Below are positions 36,487-48,109 of a stretch of DNA of 64,000 nt, piece after piece (within the stretch, counting starts at the first letter, position 1; each line of letters starts with the position of its first letter). The position numbers and the translations under genes were made by a program. The stretch comes from Chinchilla lanigera (Eukaryota > Chordata > Mammalia > Rodentia > Chinchillidae). Location of the stretch: contig NW_004955405.1 in assembly GCF_000276665.1 (NCBI RefSeq), positions 11,959,810 to 12,023,809 of the forward strand, written 5' to 3'. The notes beneath the pieces are model-generated. The model saw nothing but the letters and a program-made list of their open reading frames with translations. It was not told the origin of the DNA and ran no database searches.

Positions 36487-37055
36487 TAACATTCTTCACA
36501 GAGTTGGAGAAAACAGTCTTAAAATTTATATGGAACCAGAAGAGGCCCAGAATAGCAAAAGCAATCCTGGGTAAGCAAAGCAAATTGAAGGCATCACCAT
36601 CTTGGACTTGAAGTTATATTATGCAGAGCTACTATGATAAAAACAGACAAGAAGGAATGGAACAGAACAGAGAATGCAGAAATAACATCAAGTACATTCA
36701 ACTATTTGGCCTTTGACAAATAGGCCAAGAACACACACACTGGAGGAAAGACAGCCTCTTTAATAAATGATGTTGGGAAAACTGACCAGCCACATGTAGA
36801 AGATTCAGGGGAGACCCATATCTCTTAGCATATACTAAACTGAACTTGAAGTGGATCAAAGAATTGTTCTAACAGGTCAGAAACACCAGACCTGTTAGAA
36901 GATCAAATAGATGAAAGTTCAAGTGATAGGCATAGGCAAGAACTTTCTGAACAGAACCCTAGTTGTATAGGAAACAATACTGAGAATCAATGAAAGGGAT
37001 TATATCAAGTTAAAATGCTTCTGCACAGCAAAGGAAACAACCAACATAGTGGATT
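36487..37055 (+). mobile_element. L1 ORF2 fragment, + strand
   Basis: It reads in + orientation from 'aaaatttatatggaaccagaagaggcccagaatagc' (a [16 protein letters not shown] L1 ORF2 segment) to 'gttaaaatgcttctgcacagcaaaggaaacaaccaac'. These are consecutive landmarks of the L1 ORF2 C-terminal third, broken by stops. Confidence 0.85.
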
Positions 37056-37215
37056 TCTGGTTTTGATAACTGCTTATTCAGATAACTGCCCATTTGAAAT
37101 TGTATTATTTGTGTTTTTGCTATTGAGTTGTTTATATATATAAATATATATGGAATATATATATATATATATATATATGGAATATTTATGGAATATATAC
37201 ATTCTGGATATAAGG
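37056..37215 (-). mobile_element. Short L1 ORF2 fragment in reverse orientation with (TA)n
   Basis: 'ataactgcccatttgaaattgtattatttgtgtttttgctattgagttgtttatatat' and 'attctggatata' are reverse-complement L1 text homologous to the region near 36360-36430. A TA run interrupts it at 37132-37178. It sits between two + strand pieces. Confidence 0.65.
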
Positions 37216-37560
37216 AAAACATTATGAAGATTCTTCAAAAAAAATTAGACATAGAACTGCCATATGACCAGCAACCCCTCTACTTTGTACATCTAAAGGA
37301 AAGGAAATTAGTATGTCGAAGAGCTAGCTGCACTAACATATTTACTGCAGCACTACTTACAACAGCCAAGATATAGAATAAGTCAAGGTGTCTACTGATA
37401 GATGAGTGGATAAAGGAAATGTGGTAGAGATATATACTTTGCAATATAATTTAGTTATGAAAAGAAAGAAACCCTGTTACTTCTGGAGACATGAATCAAC
37501 TTGGAGGACATTGTGTTAAGTGAAATGAGTAAGGCACAGAAAGATAAATGCCACTTGTAC
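37216..37560 (+). mobile_element. L1 distal ORF2 and 3' UTR start, + strand
   Basis: 'gaagattcttcaaaaaaaattagacatagaactgccatatgacc', 'actgcagcactacttacaacagccaagatat' and 'gaggacattgtgttaagtgaaatgagtaaggcacagaaagataaatgcc' are the terminal ORF2 landmarks of L1 in order. No intact frame remains. Confidence 0.85.
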
Positions 37561-37561
37561 C

Positions 37562-37632
37562 CACCCACACACAGACACACAGATGCACACACAGACACAC
37601 AGATGCACACACAGACACACCCGTGCACGCAT
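37562..37632. repeat. 20-bp tandem repeat in CA-rich sequence
   Basis: The unit acagacacacagatgcacac occurs exactly at 37571-37590 and 37591-37610, with a further half unit to 37620. The cysteine/valine-rich frames on the other strand are an artefact of this repeat. Confidence 0.92.
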
Positions 37633-37639
37633 GTCACAG

Positions 37640-39000
37640 GCTGTCTGAGAACCTTTCCTGAGGGGATGAAATGGAAGTTGGAATCTCAAGGATGATGATG
37701 AGGTAACCTGGGGAAGGAAGCAGAAGGGCGTGGTGTGGATGGGAAAGAACTTCAAGAAGAGGCAACAGCACGCGGCCCTTGGAAAGCTGGGTGGGTCATC
37801 CTCAGAGTGGCTGTGGACAGCGCTGTTTCTTCCCCTGCATGTGCTTGGGCTTTCCTATGCCTCGTTCAAATGTTAGACCCAACTAAGTCAGCTTTTTGAT
37901 TACATAGGGTTATTTTTAAGCAACAGGAGACTTAGGTGGCTTAATTAGGAAAATATGCTGTGAGCAAATGCTTGAGTGTGTCATTGTCTAGGTTTATCAG
38001 ACTAGATGAGAAAATTATAAAAAGTTGAATATAACAAAATCTCCGTGTTCAGACAATAACTTCAGTTATGATTACTAACCTGCAGATGCCCATTCATCCG
38101 ACCACTGTCAGCTGAGCCTCTGTGCATGGTGGGAAATGTGCCAAGATGTGGGCAGTTCCCTCCAGGTGTGCCCAAAGTAGCTGGAGACAGATCTGAAAAT
38201 TACTGTCATATGCACTGTAAGGAGGAGATTTTAGCCTTATTCGGAGAAGATGTTTGGATGAATTTACGCATTTTTCTGAGCTTTGTTCTTTTGAAGAGTA
38301 ACTTATGAACTGATCAACCCCCACAAGATGTCTATTCATTCATACAAAAGCTTCCAGTTTATATCTGAGCATCAACAGTTAAATTTGAAAGTCCTTTGTG
38401 TTCTCTATTTGGTGTTTACTCAGTGACATTTCTTATTTTCATTATTTTGCTCGGACAGGCCATATTCCACCTCTCCAAGTAGGTTATATGTTTCTTGAGA
38501 ATAGGGACTGTGTTTTCTGTGTTTTAGGGTTCACAAAGCCTAGCATTGTGTTTTGCACAGAATAAATGCTCATTAATAGTTTTCAGATGGAAGGTGAGAT
38601 ACCACATGTTCTGGAAACTAGAGTCACATGAGCAGTGCTTACAGGAATAAGGAGGCATGTGCCAAAGAATTCCCATGCTAGGTAGAACTGCCTCCAGCAA
38701 TTTGTGTGTGGTGGTTTCTGTGAATTATCTACCTTAATATTCACTTAGACACATTTTAAAAAGCCTGTATTTTGTCAGTCACTTTCCACTCTCACTGCCT
38801 GTTTTACCAAGGTGTGGCTTGGCTTTCCCTTTTCAGTTTCAAGGGAGTTAAACGTCTTTTGAATGATGTTTCTTTTAAGTTTTTTGTCTTTAAGTGGCTT
38901 TTCCATGTTACTTAAGAGGGCACCAGGGAAACATTGAAGTTTTGGGGACATGTGTAGAATGATTTTGCAAAGTGGAGAAGGTAAAAATAACTCCAAGTTG
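37640..39000. other. Intergenic sequence with small L2-like fragment
   Basis: Only 38500-38580 is recognisable ('gaatagggactgtgttttctgtg', 'cctagcattgtgttttgcacagaataaatgctcattaatag'), an L2 3' end in + orientation. No gene was seen. Confidence 0.5.
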
Positions 39001-39004
39001 TGCA

Positions 39005-39300
39005 GAGTCTTGTTTATTACTTACTAAATGCACATGCTATGCTAAGTTCTTTAAATGTGCTATATTGTTAAACTTTGCAAGTGCCTGGTGAGGTAGCTCC
39101 CTTTATTATGCTTTTTCCTTTTTAAAACAAATAATATGGAATTCAGAGAAGGCAAATAAAACTTACTCAAAGTCATATCAAATGCTACATTATTTTTTTT
39201 TTTAATACCTGGTATGATTGACCCTATAACCCAGGGTCTGACCTCTACCTGTGCTGGGTGAATCAGACCTGGTTCCTGTCCCATGTAATCCAAGGTCTAA
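39005..39300 (-). mobile_element. MIR SINE
   Basis: Reverse MIR order from 'actaaatgcacatgctatgctaagttc' through 'gtgcctggtgaggtagctcccttta' to 'gaattcagagaaggcaaataaaacttactcaaagtcat' and 'acccagggtctgacctctac'. A T-run interrupts it at 39191. Confidence 0.7.
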
Positions 39301-39539
39301 AACAAGAACTAAATCAGAGCCATTATCAGAGCTCAGCTCAAGTGACTCTTTCTGAGCTCAGATGGTAGCTCTTCTACTGATTAGCTGCATAGGAAACATA
39401 TTATTAGGGTTTTATCTTTTATATTTGAAACATTTATTTACTTTCCCATGTTACTGGTCATGAATTATGTCATGAGTTGTATATCTTCTCATCCTGTGGT
39501 GAATTTAAATCTTTGGTCACAGCCTTAGGAGCTCTTTGA

Positions 39540-40155
39540 TTCATAGTCACCACCCCAAGCCCTCCTTGAAAAGACCTACAGAGTGACTTTGGATAAGGTA
39601 ATCAACATCTCTGTGCTTCAGTTTTCTTGAAAGCAAAATGAGGTGTTGTAGTTTAGATCTAAAGTGTCCCCCCAAGTCTCACGTTTTCAGAAGTGGATCT
39701 TTTGAAGGTGATTGGAACATGTATTTGTCAGTGATTTAATCTACTAATGAGTTTACAGTTAAACATGCTGTTACAAGGTAGGCCTGACTAGGGAAGGTTG
39801 GCCACTGGGGTATGCTTTTGGAGGGTATATCTTTATGTCTGGTTCTTCCTACTACTCTCTCTACTTCCTGCCCGTCATGGGTTGAACAGCTTTCCTCTAC
39901 TATGCCCTGCTCCCATGCTGTTTCTGCTTTGGATCCAGCTAACCATGGACTGAATCCTCTAAAGCCATTAGCAAAACAAACCTCTTCTCCTTAAATTGTG
40001 GGTATCTGCAATAAGAAAGTGACTAACATGTGGGGACATCAATATTCTCTACTTTAGAGGGTTACTAATGCACATGAAGTGTTTGAAATAGCACACATGA
40101 CAGTGACTTAGTAAATGCTCAGTAATATTAGCTGCTATTGTTACTATTCTTTCCA
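39540..40155 (+). mobile_element. MIR SINE split by an LTR
   Basis: The 5' part is 'gagtgactttggataaggtaatcaacatctctgtgcttcagttttcttgaaagcaaaatgagg' and the 3' part resumes near 40045 with 'gggttactaatgcacatgaagtgtttgaaatagcacac' and 'gacttagtaaatgctcagtaatattagc'. The LTR at 39642-40035 sits between them, so the MIR is older. Confidence 0.7.
39642..40035 (+). mobile_element. MaLR-type solo LTR
   Basis: It begins 'tgttgtagtttagatctaaagtgtcccccc', has 'cctcttctccttaaattgtgggtatctgc' near the end, and closes 'aagaaagtgactaacatg'. This matches the pattern of non-autonomous ERVL-MaLR LTRs. It carries no coding sequence. Confidence 0.7.
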
Positions 40156-40559
40156 TTGTTATTGAACTTGGCTGAAGCTAATTGGCCTGTAATACCTACT
40201 GAAGGAACAAGATTAATTCCAGGTTCTCAATAGGTTTTGTCCCATTTCCAAAATGTTGGTAGATGAATGGGCCTTGTTTGAAACAATTACTTGTAGTTTT
40301 TATTGTGCTTCATGACTAAGACCCTTAAAAGGTTGCTTTTCTCCCCAGCATAAGGTACACCTTAAGCTTAGACATCTCCTTCCCAGTCAATTTTAGCATC
40401 CCATTTTGCCTTGAAAGTAATTTAAGTTTTTGTGCTATCCAGAGACAACTACTTTTGCTCCCCCAGTTTACTCTTTGGGGTTTATTAGGAAATAGAATAA
40501 ATAATAGAATCTGGAATTGTAGCCAGATCTACACTTTTTAGGCAGATCTACTGATCTGG

Positions 40560-40650
40560 AGAATTGCATTCATGTATTAGCTGTGAAATTAACTAGTTTG
40601 GGCAAGCCATTTCATCTCTCTGAACCTCAGTTTCTTTCTATGTATAAAAA
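40560..40650 (+). mobile_element. MIR SINE fragment
   Basis: 'gctgtgaaattaactagtttgggcaagccatttcatctctctgaacctcagtttctttc' is the central MIR segment, cut by an L1 tail. Confidence 0.75.
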
Positions 40651-40654
40651 AAGA

Positions 40655-40745
40655 ATTGAATTTAGATATATTACGTACACATACCAACTCCCTATGAGGA
40701 ATGTGATCCTTATACACCACAAACACGTACTAATAAAAAATAAGG
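40655..40745 (+). mobile_element. L1 3'-UTR terminal fragment
   Basis: 'acacataccaactccctatgaggaatgtgatccttatacacc' and 'cacgtactaataaaaaataagg' match the terminus of the L1 copy ending near 45720 ('ccagctccccatgaggtatgtgatcattatgtacc'). Confidence 0.7.
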
Positions 40746-41139
40746 ATAGGGAAAAGAGAGAATTAGGTTATATAATTTCTAAGACTACTTTCATTTCCAA
40801 AATTCATTTAACAGAAGATCCTGTGATTTTTCTTTTTGTGTCTCTGTATATGTCAGATTTTTTCCCACATGACACAATACCTGTATGCTTCTCTATCATC
40901 TATCATTATTAAAGGTTTTTAGGTGTTTTCAGACCAGATTTGTGTGCCAGAAAGGGCACTAATACTGTGGAACATTTCCCATTGTCCTCCTGCCCAGCAC
41001 ATTAGTTCCTTTCTTTGCACACCTCAATCACTAGCTGCAACTCTCTCTAATCACTTTTAAGGACGATTCCTAGAGGCCAGTTGGAACCACATAGTATCCC
41101 TTCAGTTTTTACTTTCTTATCTACCTGTGTTCACAGGCA

Positions 41140-41665
41140 GTTCTCTTACGTTAGCAGTGCATTGCTTTTTGATTGTTGATATATAAATCCCCTGGCTTAA
41201 CATAAATTTCTTCTTTTAAGTTCCACAAGATAGAACTGTAACACCACGATCTGACTAGGCTAAAAATCAAGAGGCAGACACAGCTGCCCTTCTTTCTGGA
41301 TGCTTGAGGGGAGATCTGTTTCCTTCTGTTTTCACTGACTAGAGATGGCAGCATCCCTTGGCTCATGGCTTCCTTCTTCCATCTTCAAGGCAGCAGTGGC
41401 AGATTGGGTTCTTCCATCACAACACTGCAGCCAAGCTTCCATACCTTCCCTCACTCCTCTGCTTCCCTTCTCCGCCTTGTCATTACAGTGGGTCCACCTG
41501 GAAAATTCATGCTAAATCACCTAATTCAAAGCTGGCTAAGTAGCAACCTTAATCCCAGCAATAGCCTTAATTCCACCAGTACCTCAGTTATCTTCTTCCA
41601 GATGACCTAAAACATTCAGATTTAGGGATTAGGATATAAATATACTGGGGGGTGGGTGCTGTTCT
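41140..41665 (-). mobile_element. MLT-type LTR (ERVL-MaLR-like)
   Basis: Reverse-complement LTR landmarks: 'aaatcaagaggcagacac', 'ggctcatggcttccttcttccatcttcaaggcagcagtgg', 'agcaaccttaatcccagcaatagccttaattcc' and, at the 5' LTR end, 'gtgctgttctgcctaccaca'. Non-coding, ancient. Confidence 0.65.
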
Positions 41666-42284
41666 GCCTACCACAAATAGGTCTTCTAAAAGTATGGCTC
41701 TGTCATCTAGACCTACTACACAGCTTCGCATACAGCTTTCACTTCCTTTCATGATAAAGTAGTGATGAGTTTTGAAGGAATTAACAGTGGTACCAATGGG
41801 AGTTAATAAAAGTTCCTAGAGAAATCAGGTTTGAAAGCCTTCCCCATATTCTCTATTAACTATAAGATTAACAAATTTCTAATAAGAAAGGAATCCCTTG
41901 CTTTCTGTTCACTCACTCCTTCCCAGAATACAAAACTTATTAGAACAGAGTTTCTCTTTTTTAACGGGGTTAGAGATTTCAGAGTTCTCATTAATTAATT
42001 CAAAAAACATTTGTTTTAGTATCCTTGGGCTTGTTCAGGTTGACATTCAATTTCCTCCTCACCACCCCTGAGAAGAGAAGTACTGAATCTGCACAGCTCC
42101 AAATGATTAACTACAGAACTACATCGGTAGTGGGAAAATATCACCACATTACTTCCTGAGGTCATCTGTTCTTGAGCTGCCTTCAAAAAGCCTGAGGTCA
42201 CAGAGATAAGCCAGACAACTTCCTGATTTCCAGGCTCTTGGGTCTAATGGAGGATTATAAGCAAGTAAACATCTTTAGTCTTTG

Positions 42285-42628
42285 TCTTTGTTTGTTTTCT
42301 GTTGCTATAATAGAATATCTGAGACCAGGTAACTTTTAATGAATAAAAATTTATTTGGCTCATGTTCTGGGGGATGTGAAGTCCAAAAATATAGCACGGG
42401 CATCTGGTTGGTATGTTGCATTGTAATGTAGAAGGTATCATGTGGTGAGACAAGTGTGCTAGCTCAAGTCTTTTCTTATAAAGCCACTAATGCCATCACG
42501 ACAGCCCCATGCCCATTATGTCATCTAGTCCTAATTACTTCCCAGTGGCCCCACCTCCAAATATATTTAACATATGAACTTCAGGATTGAGTTTCCAGCA
42601 GGTGAACTTGTTCAAACCATAGCAGTCC
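42285..42628 (-). mobile_element. MaLR-type solo LTR
   Basis: 'ttttctgttgctataatagaatatctgagaccaggtaac' to 'gaataaaaatttatttggctcatgttctgggg' is the reverse of a MaLR 3' LTR end. The opposite end, 'gcaggtgaacttgttcaaaccatagca', closes it. Confidence 0.7.
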
Positions 42629-42789
42629 TCTTATTAATGAGATGGCTTTTATTAGGAGCAAAGTAATTCCTTGCTAAGAAGAAGTTGAGTGGGTACTACT
42701 CATATCCTTTTCTTTCCTTCTTTAAAATATGGGTTGTTTCCTAGTGATAAGAGATGGATGAATCCTTATTCTGCATCCTAATTCTATTA

Positions 42790-42980
42790 GGCCTGACTCC
42801 TAACTTCAGAAGTCACTAGCTCTGTGATCTTGGGCAAGCTACTTAATTTTTTAGAGCCTCAACTTCTTTATTTTAAAAGTGGACATAATATTATCTTCCT
42901 CATGTGTTTCGTTGGAGGATTAACTTAAATAACATTTTTAAAATTCTTAGTTCAGTGGCTTTCACATGATAGGTATTTTA
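42790..42980 (+). mobile_element. MIR SINE
   Basis: 'cactagctctgtgatcttgggcaagctacttaattttttagagcctcaacttctttattttaaaagtggacataatattatc' and the 'ggattaacttaaataac' and 'gtggctttcacatgataggtatt' blocks follow MIR order. Confidence 0.85.
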
Positions 42981-43736
42981 TAGAGGACTATTATTTTTCA
43001 TGTAATATCTGTCATTCCCAGACAAAAAGTATGTCTTCTTAGAATTCTATTAAAAGGGTTATTTTTCTGATTTTCCATCTCTTGTACTAGAAAAATTTTC
43101 ACTATAACCTTTTGCTTATTATTTTATGATAGCATGTTTGAGAAATGATAAAAAATTGATAAAGCAAATAAAGTACCAAGCATATCCATTACATGAACAA
43201 CCACTTTTAACATGTGGTATATTTCTTGTTCTCATTCTTAGAATAGTTACAAGTCACAGAAATTCAAACTAGCTTGAGAAAAATGGACATTTATTGGGAT
43301 AATATCCATGAAATTCAAGAGCATTGAGAATGAAACTAGCAACTGAAAAGTCAGCAACAACTTACTCTCTACATGTATTTAGGGTGGAATGTTTTCCTAA
43401 CGTTGCTTTCTTTTGATCTTTTCCTTCTTTTCAGCTGTGGGCACACGTGTGGTTTTGTCTGGCCTTCGTATAAGTGGTGTCAGTAAAGGCCAAATTGCTG
43501 CATCTGTGAGCTCCCGAAGTTCATTGTGTTAAAAGTTTCTTTCCATTTCACTCCAGGTGGATGGGATGGAGCTGCTTCAGTCAGTTACTCCGGGGTCTAG
43601 GTTTCTTCTATCTTTGTCATTCCCTAGACCATTGTTCTGTTTGCTTAGTTGAAGGTGGTTTGTGGGAATGTCCAAGTTCCAGTTCATGAGAGAGAGGTGG
43701 GAGAAAGTGCTTATCTTTAGGAGATAATCCAGCAGT

Positions 43737-43754
43737 TATATATATATATATATA
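43737..43754. repeat. (TA)n microsatellite
   Basis: Nine uninterrupted TA units. The flanking 43000-43735 holds no gene or repeat I can name. Confidence 0.9.
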
Positions 43755-43799
43755 CCCTACATTCATGGTCCTTTGAGATTTAATTTAGGTGAACTTGGC

Positions 43800-44130
43800 T
43801 TGAACTCACTAAATGAGAAAATAGTTGTCCTTTCTTCCTGGGCACATGCCTGGCCCATATCTTTTAGACTTCTTTATAGTTGCGTGTGGTCATGTGATTG
43901 AATTATGGCTAATGGAGTGTGGAACACAGAGAGATTTACACGATTCTCTCTCCTCCCCCAAGCTCACAGAATGCCGAGGGTGCCCTTAGTATCCATGTGT
44001 TGTTTCCTCCTTTACTCTGGGAACTTCAACCATGGTGTAGAGCAGAGCTCCTCACCTCACACAGCTGCAACTGAACTGTGATGTGAAATAGAAATAAATT
44101 TCTATTATTTTGAATCACTCATCTTGAGAT
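43800..44130 (+). mobile_element. Ancient LTR-like repeat
   Basis: 'gggcacatgcctggcccatatcttttagacttctttatagttgcgtgtggtcatgtgattgaattatggctaatggagtgtg' and the end 'atgtgaaatagaaataaatttctattattttgaatcac' match an old mammalian MaLR-like pattern with an AATAAA near the end. Confidence 0.55.
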
Positions 44131-44595
44131 AGAGTCTTAAGACACTAATTTCTGTCTCACGGACTACCCAGTGTCCTGTGGTTTCTGTCACTTCTTGGTG
44201 GCTTATATTTTTATGGTACCTAGCTCTCTGATTTCCTGTCTTATTAAAACCATGAAAATCAACCCTCAGCTCTAAAAGTGGTTCTCTTTCTTCCCTGCCC
44301 ACACCAACTCAGGTGGAAGGACAAACAGTGCCTGTCCTTTCATTCTTGCCAAATACTTTGCTGAAGGTTCATAGAACTCTCAGAAAATTGGACATTTAAA
44401 CTCCACGTCCTGCTAAGTTCTTACCTGCTATGTTACTTGTCTTCCTGTTCTCTTTCCTCCCTCCACTTATCCATGATTCCCCACCCCTAACTTGATCTTT
44501 TTGTGGAGCAGTGAAAATATCTCTCTTTGACTAGTCTCAGCATATGTAGACTAGCCTCAGAGCACCCCTTGTCACAAAAACCATACTCAGGATAG

Positions 44596-44597
<2 letters not shown>

Positions 44598-44636
<39 letters not shown>
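44598..44636. repeat. (TG)n microsatellite, about 19 units
   Basis: Pure TG repeat standing where the tail of the adjacent - strand SINE would be. Confidence 0.95.
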
Positions 44637-44641
<5 letters not shown>

Positions 44642-44770
44642 AGGAATTAAACCCAGAGCTCCATCTCCCACTCCCTACCCATAATTTGAGGCAGGATCTA
44701 TCTAAATTATGAAGCCTTAGCCTCCTAGAGTATCAGGGTAATAGGCATGTGCCCCCACACTCAGCTCACT
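44637..44770 (-). mobile_element. Composite ID/B1-like SINE (B4-like), degenerate
   Basis: 'aaggaattaaacccagagct' resembles an ID box B in reverse. It is followed by 'gaggcaggatctatctaaatta', 'gcctcctagagtatcagggt' and 'aggcatgtgcccccacactcagc', which follow B1 in reverse. The ID-then-B1 order suggests a fusion SINE such as B4, but divergence makes this tentative. Confidence 0.6.
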
Positions 44771-44779
44771 ATAGCATCT

Positions 44780-45415
44780 TAATTTATTTGACTTATAAGA
44801 CAGATGCAAAAAACCTCTTGCGTTCCTTGGTTTAGTATACAATGGCTCTTTATGGAATCAACTATAACATGAAAAGCACAGCAAAGTTCAGGTGGTTAGC
44901 GGCTTCTGGAAACAGATGGCAGCTCTGGATGCCCAGTCTCAGTTAATACGGGGCCACAGCCGAGTACTGGCTGCGTAGATGGCAGGGGCTCTGCAGTGTG
45001 ATCCATGCTGTCCCCTTGGCCATGGGCCATCTCACTCATTTACAACAGTTATCTACCTTTGTGGGGATATGACCTTGCTACTTCTCTCCCATTTGGACAC
45101 AGTTTGTGTCTTGGTAAGAAGAAAACACCGAGGTCTCAAAAATAATAAATATCCTCCCCTGTAAACATAAACATTGCCCATTTTTGTATTCATCTGGTCC
45201 TATCAAAGACCCAATAATAACATAAATGCATCTTAATTTAACCATTTCTCTGAAGTTATTAATGTGGGCAGTTTCTAAATCTTTGTATGTAAATGTTTAT
45301 TTACTTTCCATTTTCATAATCTAAATTTTTAGATGTAGTATCACTTGGTAAATAGGTGTGAAGAATTTATAGTACCTGATACATATCATTAAGTTGTTCT
45401 GAAGAAGATGATATC
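44780..45415. other. Intergenic sequence, nothing recognised
   Basis: No gene or nameable repeat. A GC-richer patch lies at 44900-45030. Confidence 0.5.
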
Positions 45416-45419
45416 AACA

Positions 45420-45725
45420 AGACCTTGAGACCATAATATGAAGTGAAATAAATCGGACATGCAAGCTTAAATATCCCATGGTTTCTCTTATACAAGAAAC
45501 TCAAAGTATAAGCAAATTAAAAAGCAAAATAAAAGATAGCCAGTAGGAAGTAGGGAGATCTTTTTCAATCAGGAAGGGGACCAAGGGGTGGAAGGAGCAA
45601 GGGAGGAGGTAGAGGGAGGGAAAAAATAAAAGAATCAAGCTGTGTTACACATATACACCAGCTCCCCATGAGGTATGTGATCATTATGTACCAAAACATT
45701 TACTAATAAAAATACGAATTAAAAA
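45420..45725 (+). mobile_element. L1 3' UTR, 5'-truncated insertion
   Basis: It starts with the end of ORF2/3' UTR ('gaagtgaaataaatcggacatgcaagc'), passes 'catggtttctcttatacaagaaactcaaagt' and 'aagatagccagtaggaagtagggagatc', and ends 'gtaccaaaacatttactaataaaaatacg'. It is the same family as 35340-35800 but on the + strand. Confidence 0.8.
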
Positions 45726-45729
45726 ACAG

Positions 45730-46930
45730 AGAATTTTGCTGTAGTAGTTAACAGGGTTACAACTCAGTCTTGAATCCTAGCTCTTATGATACCTTTTGGG
45801 ACTGTGAACTTTAATTTTGACTGAATTCATAGTAAGAAATGAAAACTATATATAATTTAGCATCTCATTAACCTAAGTGTAATTATATATGATAAACTAT
45901 AAATGAAGATAGTGGGCCATTTCAATCCCTCTCACTAAAGAATGAGTACAAACCTTAGCCAATGGTGGCTGACGACAGAACAGTTTTGGTTTCAGCTTTC
46001 TCTCCTGTGCCATCCAAGTCTTGTTTATCCTTTTTTGGGAATTTCATGGTGTTCTTGTTCCACATGAGAAGGCTACTTCTTTTGAACAGATATTTCTTAC
46101 TATTTGCAGCAAACTTTCACTTTCCTTCTGCTACTTAAACTGTCGAGTCCACCACAATGTTCAAAAGACACAATTTTCCTTTGCTTTTCTCAGTCTTCAT
46201 TGATCCTTTATTAATCTCACAATATTTTGCCTGTATTTAGAGCTATCTGTAGCCTCTGTTCTTTGACTTCTCAGGGTGTGGTAGTTTTTCCTAGGGTTTG
46301 AATTTGGGCACAAATACAAGGCCAATTGTGTAGTAGCATAATTACTGTCCTATTTCCTATATCCCACTGTTAATATATTTCTGGACCAGAGCAGGTCAGT
46401 TTCATTATTTAATGACCTCTTAACCATATTCATGCAGCCTACACTAGTAAATGATGGATGTAAAGTTACAACATAATTCATTACAGCAGAACTCTAATTC
46501 TGATATAAAAGGAATCAAAGGGAAACTTCAATGCGGAGATTCACATCTACTTAGGAATTCAGGAGCAGCCTGCCGCAAAGGCAAGTGCGAGGATGATGTT
46601 CATGTTTCATTGTTCCCATTCCAGTGACGATAAGACTTTACATAGGAAATGGTGAAAATCAATGCAAATGTCCAGTTCACCAACTAATGGTTTTTCCGTA
46701 TTTATAAAGGACTTGCTTTGGGATTAAGTCGTCTGCTCTCTCTGTTGTGTTCGTCTAAATTCTAGCCTAGTTTAAAGTAGCATCAGGAACTCTTTAATCT
46801 AATTTAGCCAAGACTGTAGTCGGGTAAGTGGTTAACTGAAAGCATTGACTAAAGCAGGGAATTATTTTGAAATGATATGTTCAAGATTTTACTTAGTTTA
46901 AAAACATAAATTTGTATTTACTCACCTATC
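45730..46930. other. Intergenic sequence, nothing recognised
   Basis: No gene seen. The part 46490-46790 is free of recognisable repeats and less AT-rich than its flanks. Confidence 0.45.
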
Positions 46931-46935
46931 ATTTT

Positions 46936-47370
46936 TATTTTTTATTTTTAAAATTAAAGAAAACTAACAAAACAATGAAGACAAAATCAAAACAACACAA
47001 AAACAGCAAAAATGATACATGACCTCATAACAAAACGATAGGAATTTACAATGGTTGCTACATTACGCAATGTATCTTTAATGAAGTTGCTCAGTCCACC
47101 AGACATAAGAGTGTAATATTGATCAAACAATCAAAGACAGTAACAAGTAATAAAGAAAAAACATTGGAAATGATGCAGAGCTTCACCATACAAGATGGTA
47201 GGAGTTCAACAATGGGTCTGATACTGCATATTGTTGTTTTCAGATCAGTCGTTCTGATTACCACGTTCAAGCATGTGGAATTGGTCAAGAAAAAAGAAAG
47301 TTTCAAGCATTGACTGTTTCTCTCAATAAACCACACACATCAGTGATACACCTATCCCAGCTATCTTTTG
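46936..47370 (-). mobile_element. L1 3'-UTR fragment
   Basis: 'tttttattttttatttttaaaattaaag', 'cgataggaatttacaatggttgctacatta' and 'catattgttgttttcag' to 'gattaccac' and 'gcattgactgtttctctcaataaacc' correspond block by block to 58890-59100. It lacks the TG run and the ORF2 part. Confidence 0.75.
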
Positions 47371-47379
47371 ATATAGCCC

Positions 47380-48100
47380 CACTGTCTTCATCTGTAGTAT
47401 GGGTCCCTTTGACTGAACTCAGAATTGTCTTTTTCTCACGGACTATACCCATAATTCATTGTCTCTGAGTCCCCATCTGGCTTGTGTAAGTGGAGCAATA
47501 ACCTACAGGCATAGCTAAAGCAATCCTAGTCCTGACACCTACGTTTTTATGATTCTTTAAAGATACTCTACAGCTGGCTCACTCACGCCTAATCTGACAA
47601 CATATTTCTTATTGACTCACTTTTATAAAAATGTTCTACTGTCCAAAATGATTTTCAAAGTAACCACGTCTCCTTTGCATTCATAGATCATTGACTTGCA
47701 TACTATTTCATGAAATTATGTAGTTATGAAATTGCAGAAACAAGTTGAAGAGGTATGCATGATGTTGGGAACAGAGATAATTGACTCTGTGTGCGTCCAA
47801 CTTGACTTGTGGGGAAGCGGTCTCTCCAGTGTCTTTCACCCAGCTCTGACCTTCACAGAAAGTCTTGGCAGGAAATGGGTAGCTTATTTTCATCTGGCAG
47901 GTTGGTTAGGTGCAGAGGGGTTAAAAGGGTTCTAGTGTATTTCGAAGACCCTTATGAATGCTTTATAGAGAAATCTGAGTGCCATTCACAATGACTTCAG
48001 CAAGGTGTGAAATAAATATTTTGTAGAAACTGCCACTGCTTTTGACCAAATTCTTGGCAATTGAAGCAAGATAAACTGAACCAGATAAATCTGCCAATAC
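47380..48100. other. Intergenic sequence, nothing recognised
   Basis: No gene or nameable repeat. Two overlapping short frames at 47726-47994 have no family resemblance. Confidence 0.45.
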
Positions 48101-48109
48101 ACTTCACAC

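Noticed and set aside
37562..37632. CRISPR-like array
   Set aside because: The units are contiguous with no unique spacers and lie in a mammalian L1, so it is a simple tandem repeat.
37455..37755. Cysteine/valine-rich frames that looked like a small secreted protein
   Set aside because: They cross the 20-bp CA-rich tandem repeat at the end of an L1.
46490..46790. Possible processed pseudogene or exon
   Set aside because: Repeat-free, but no open frame or splice sites were found.
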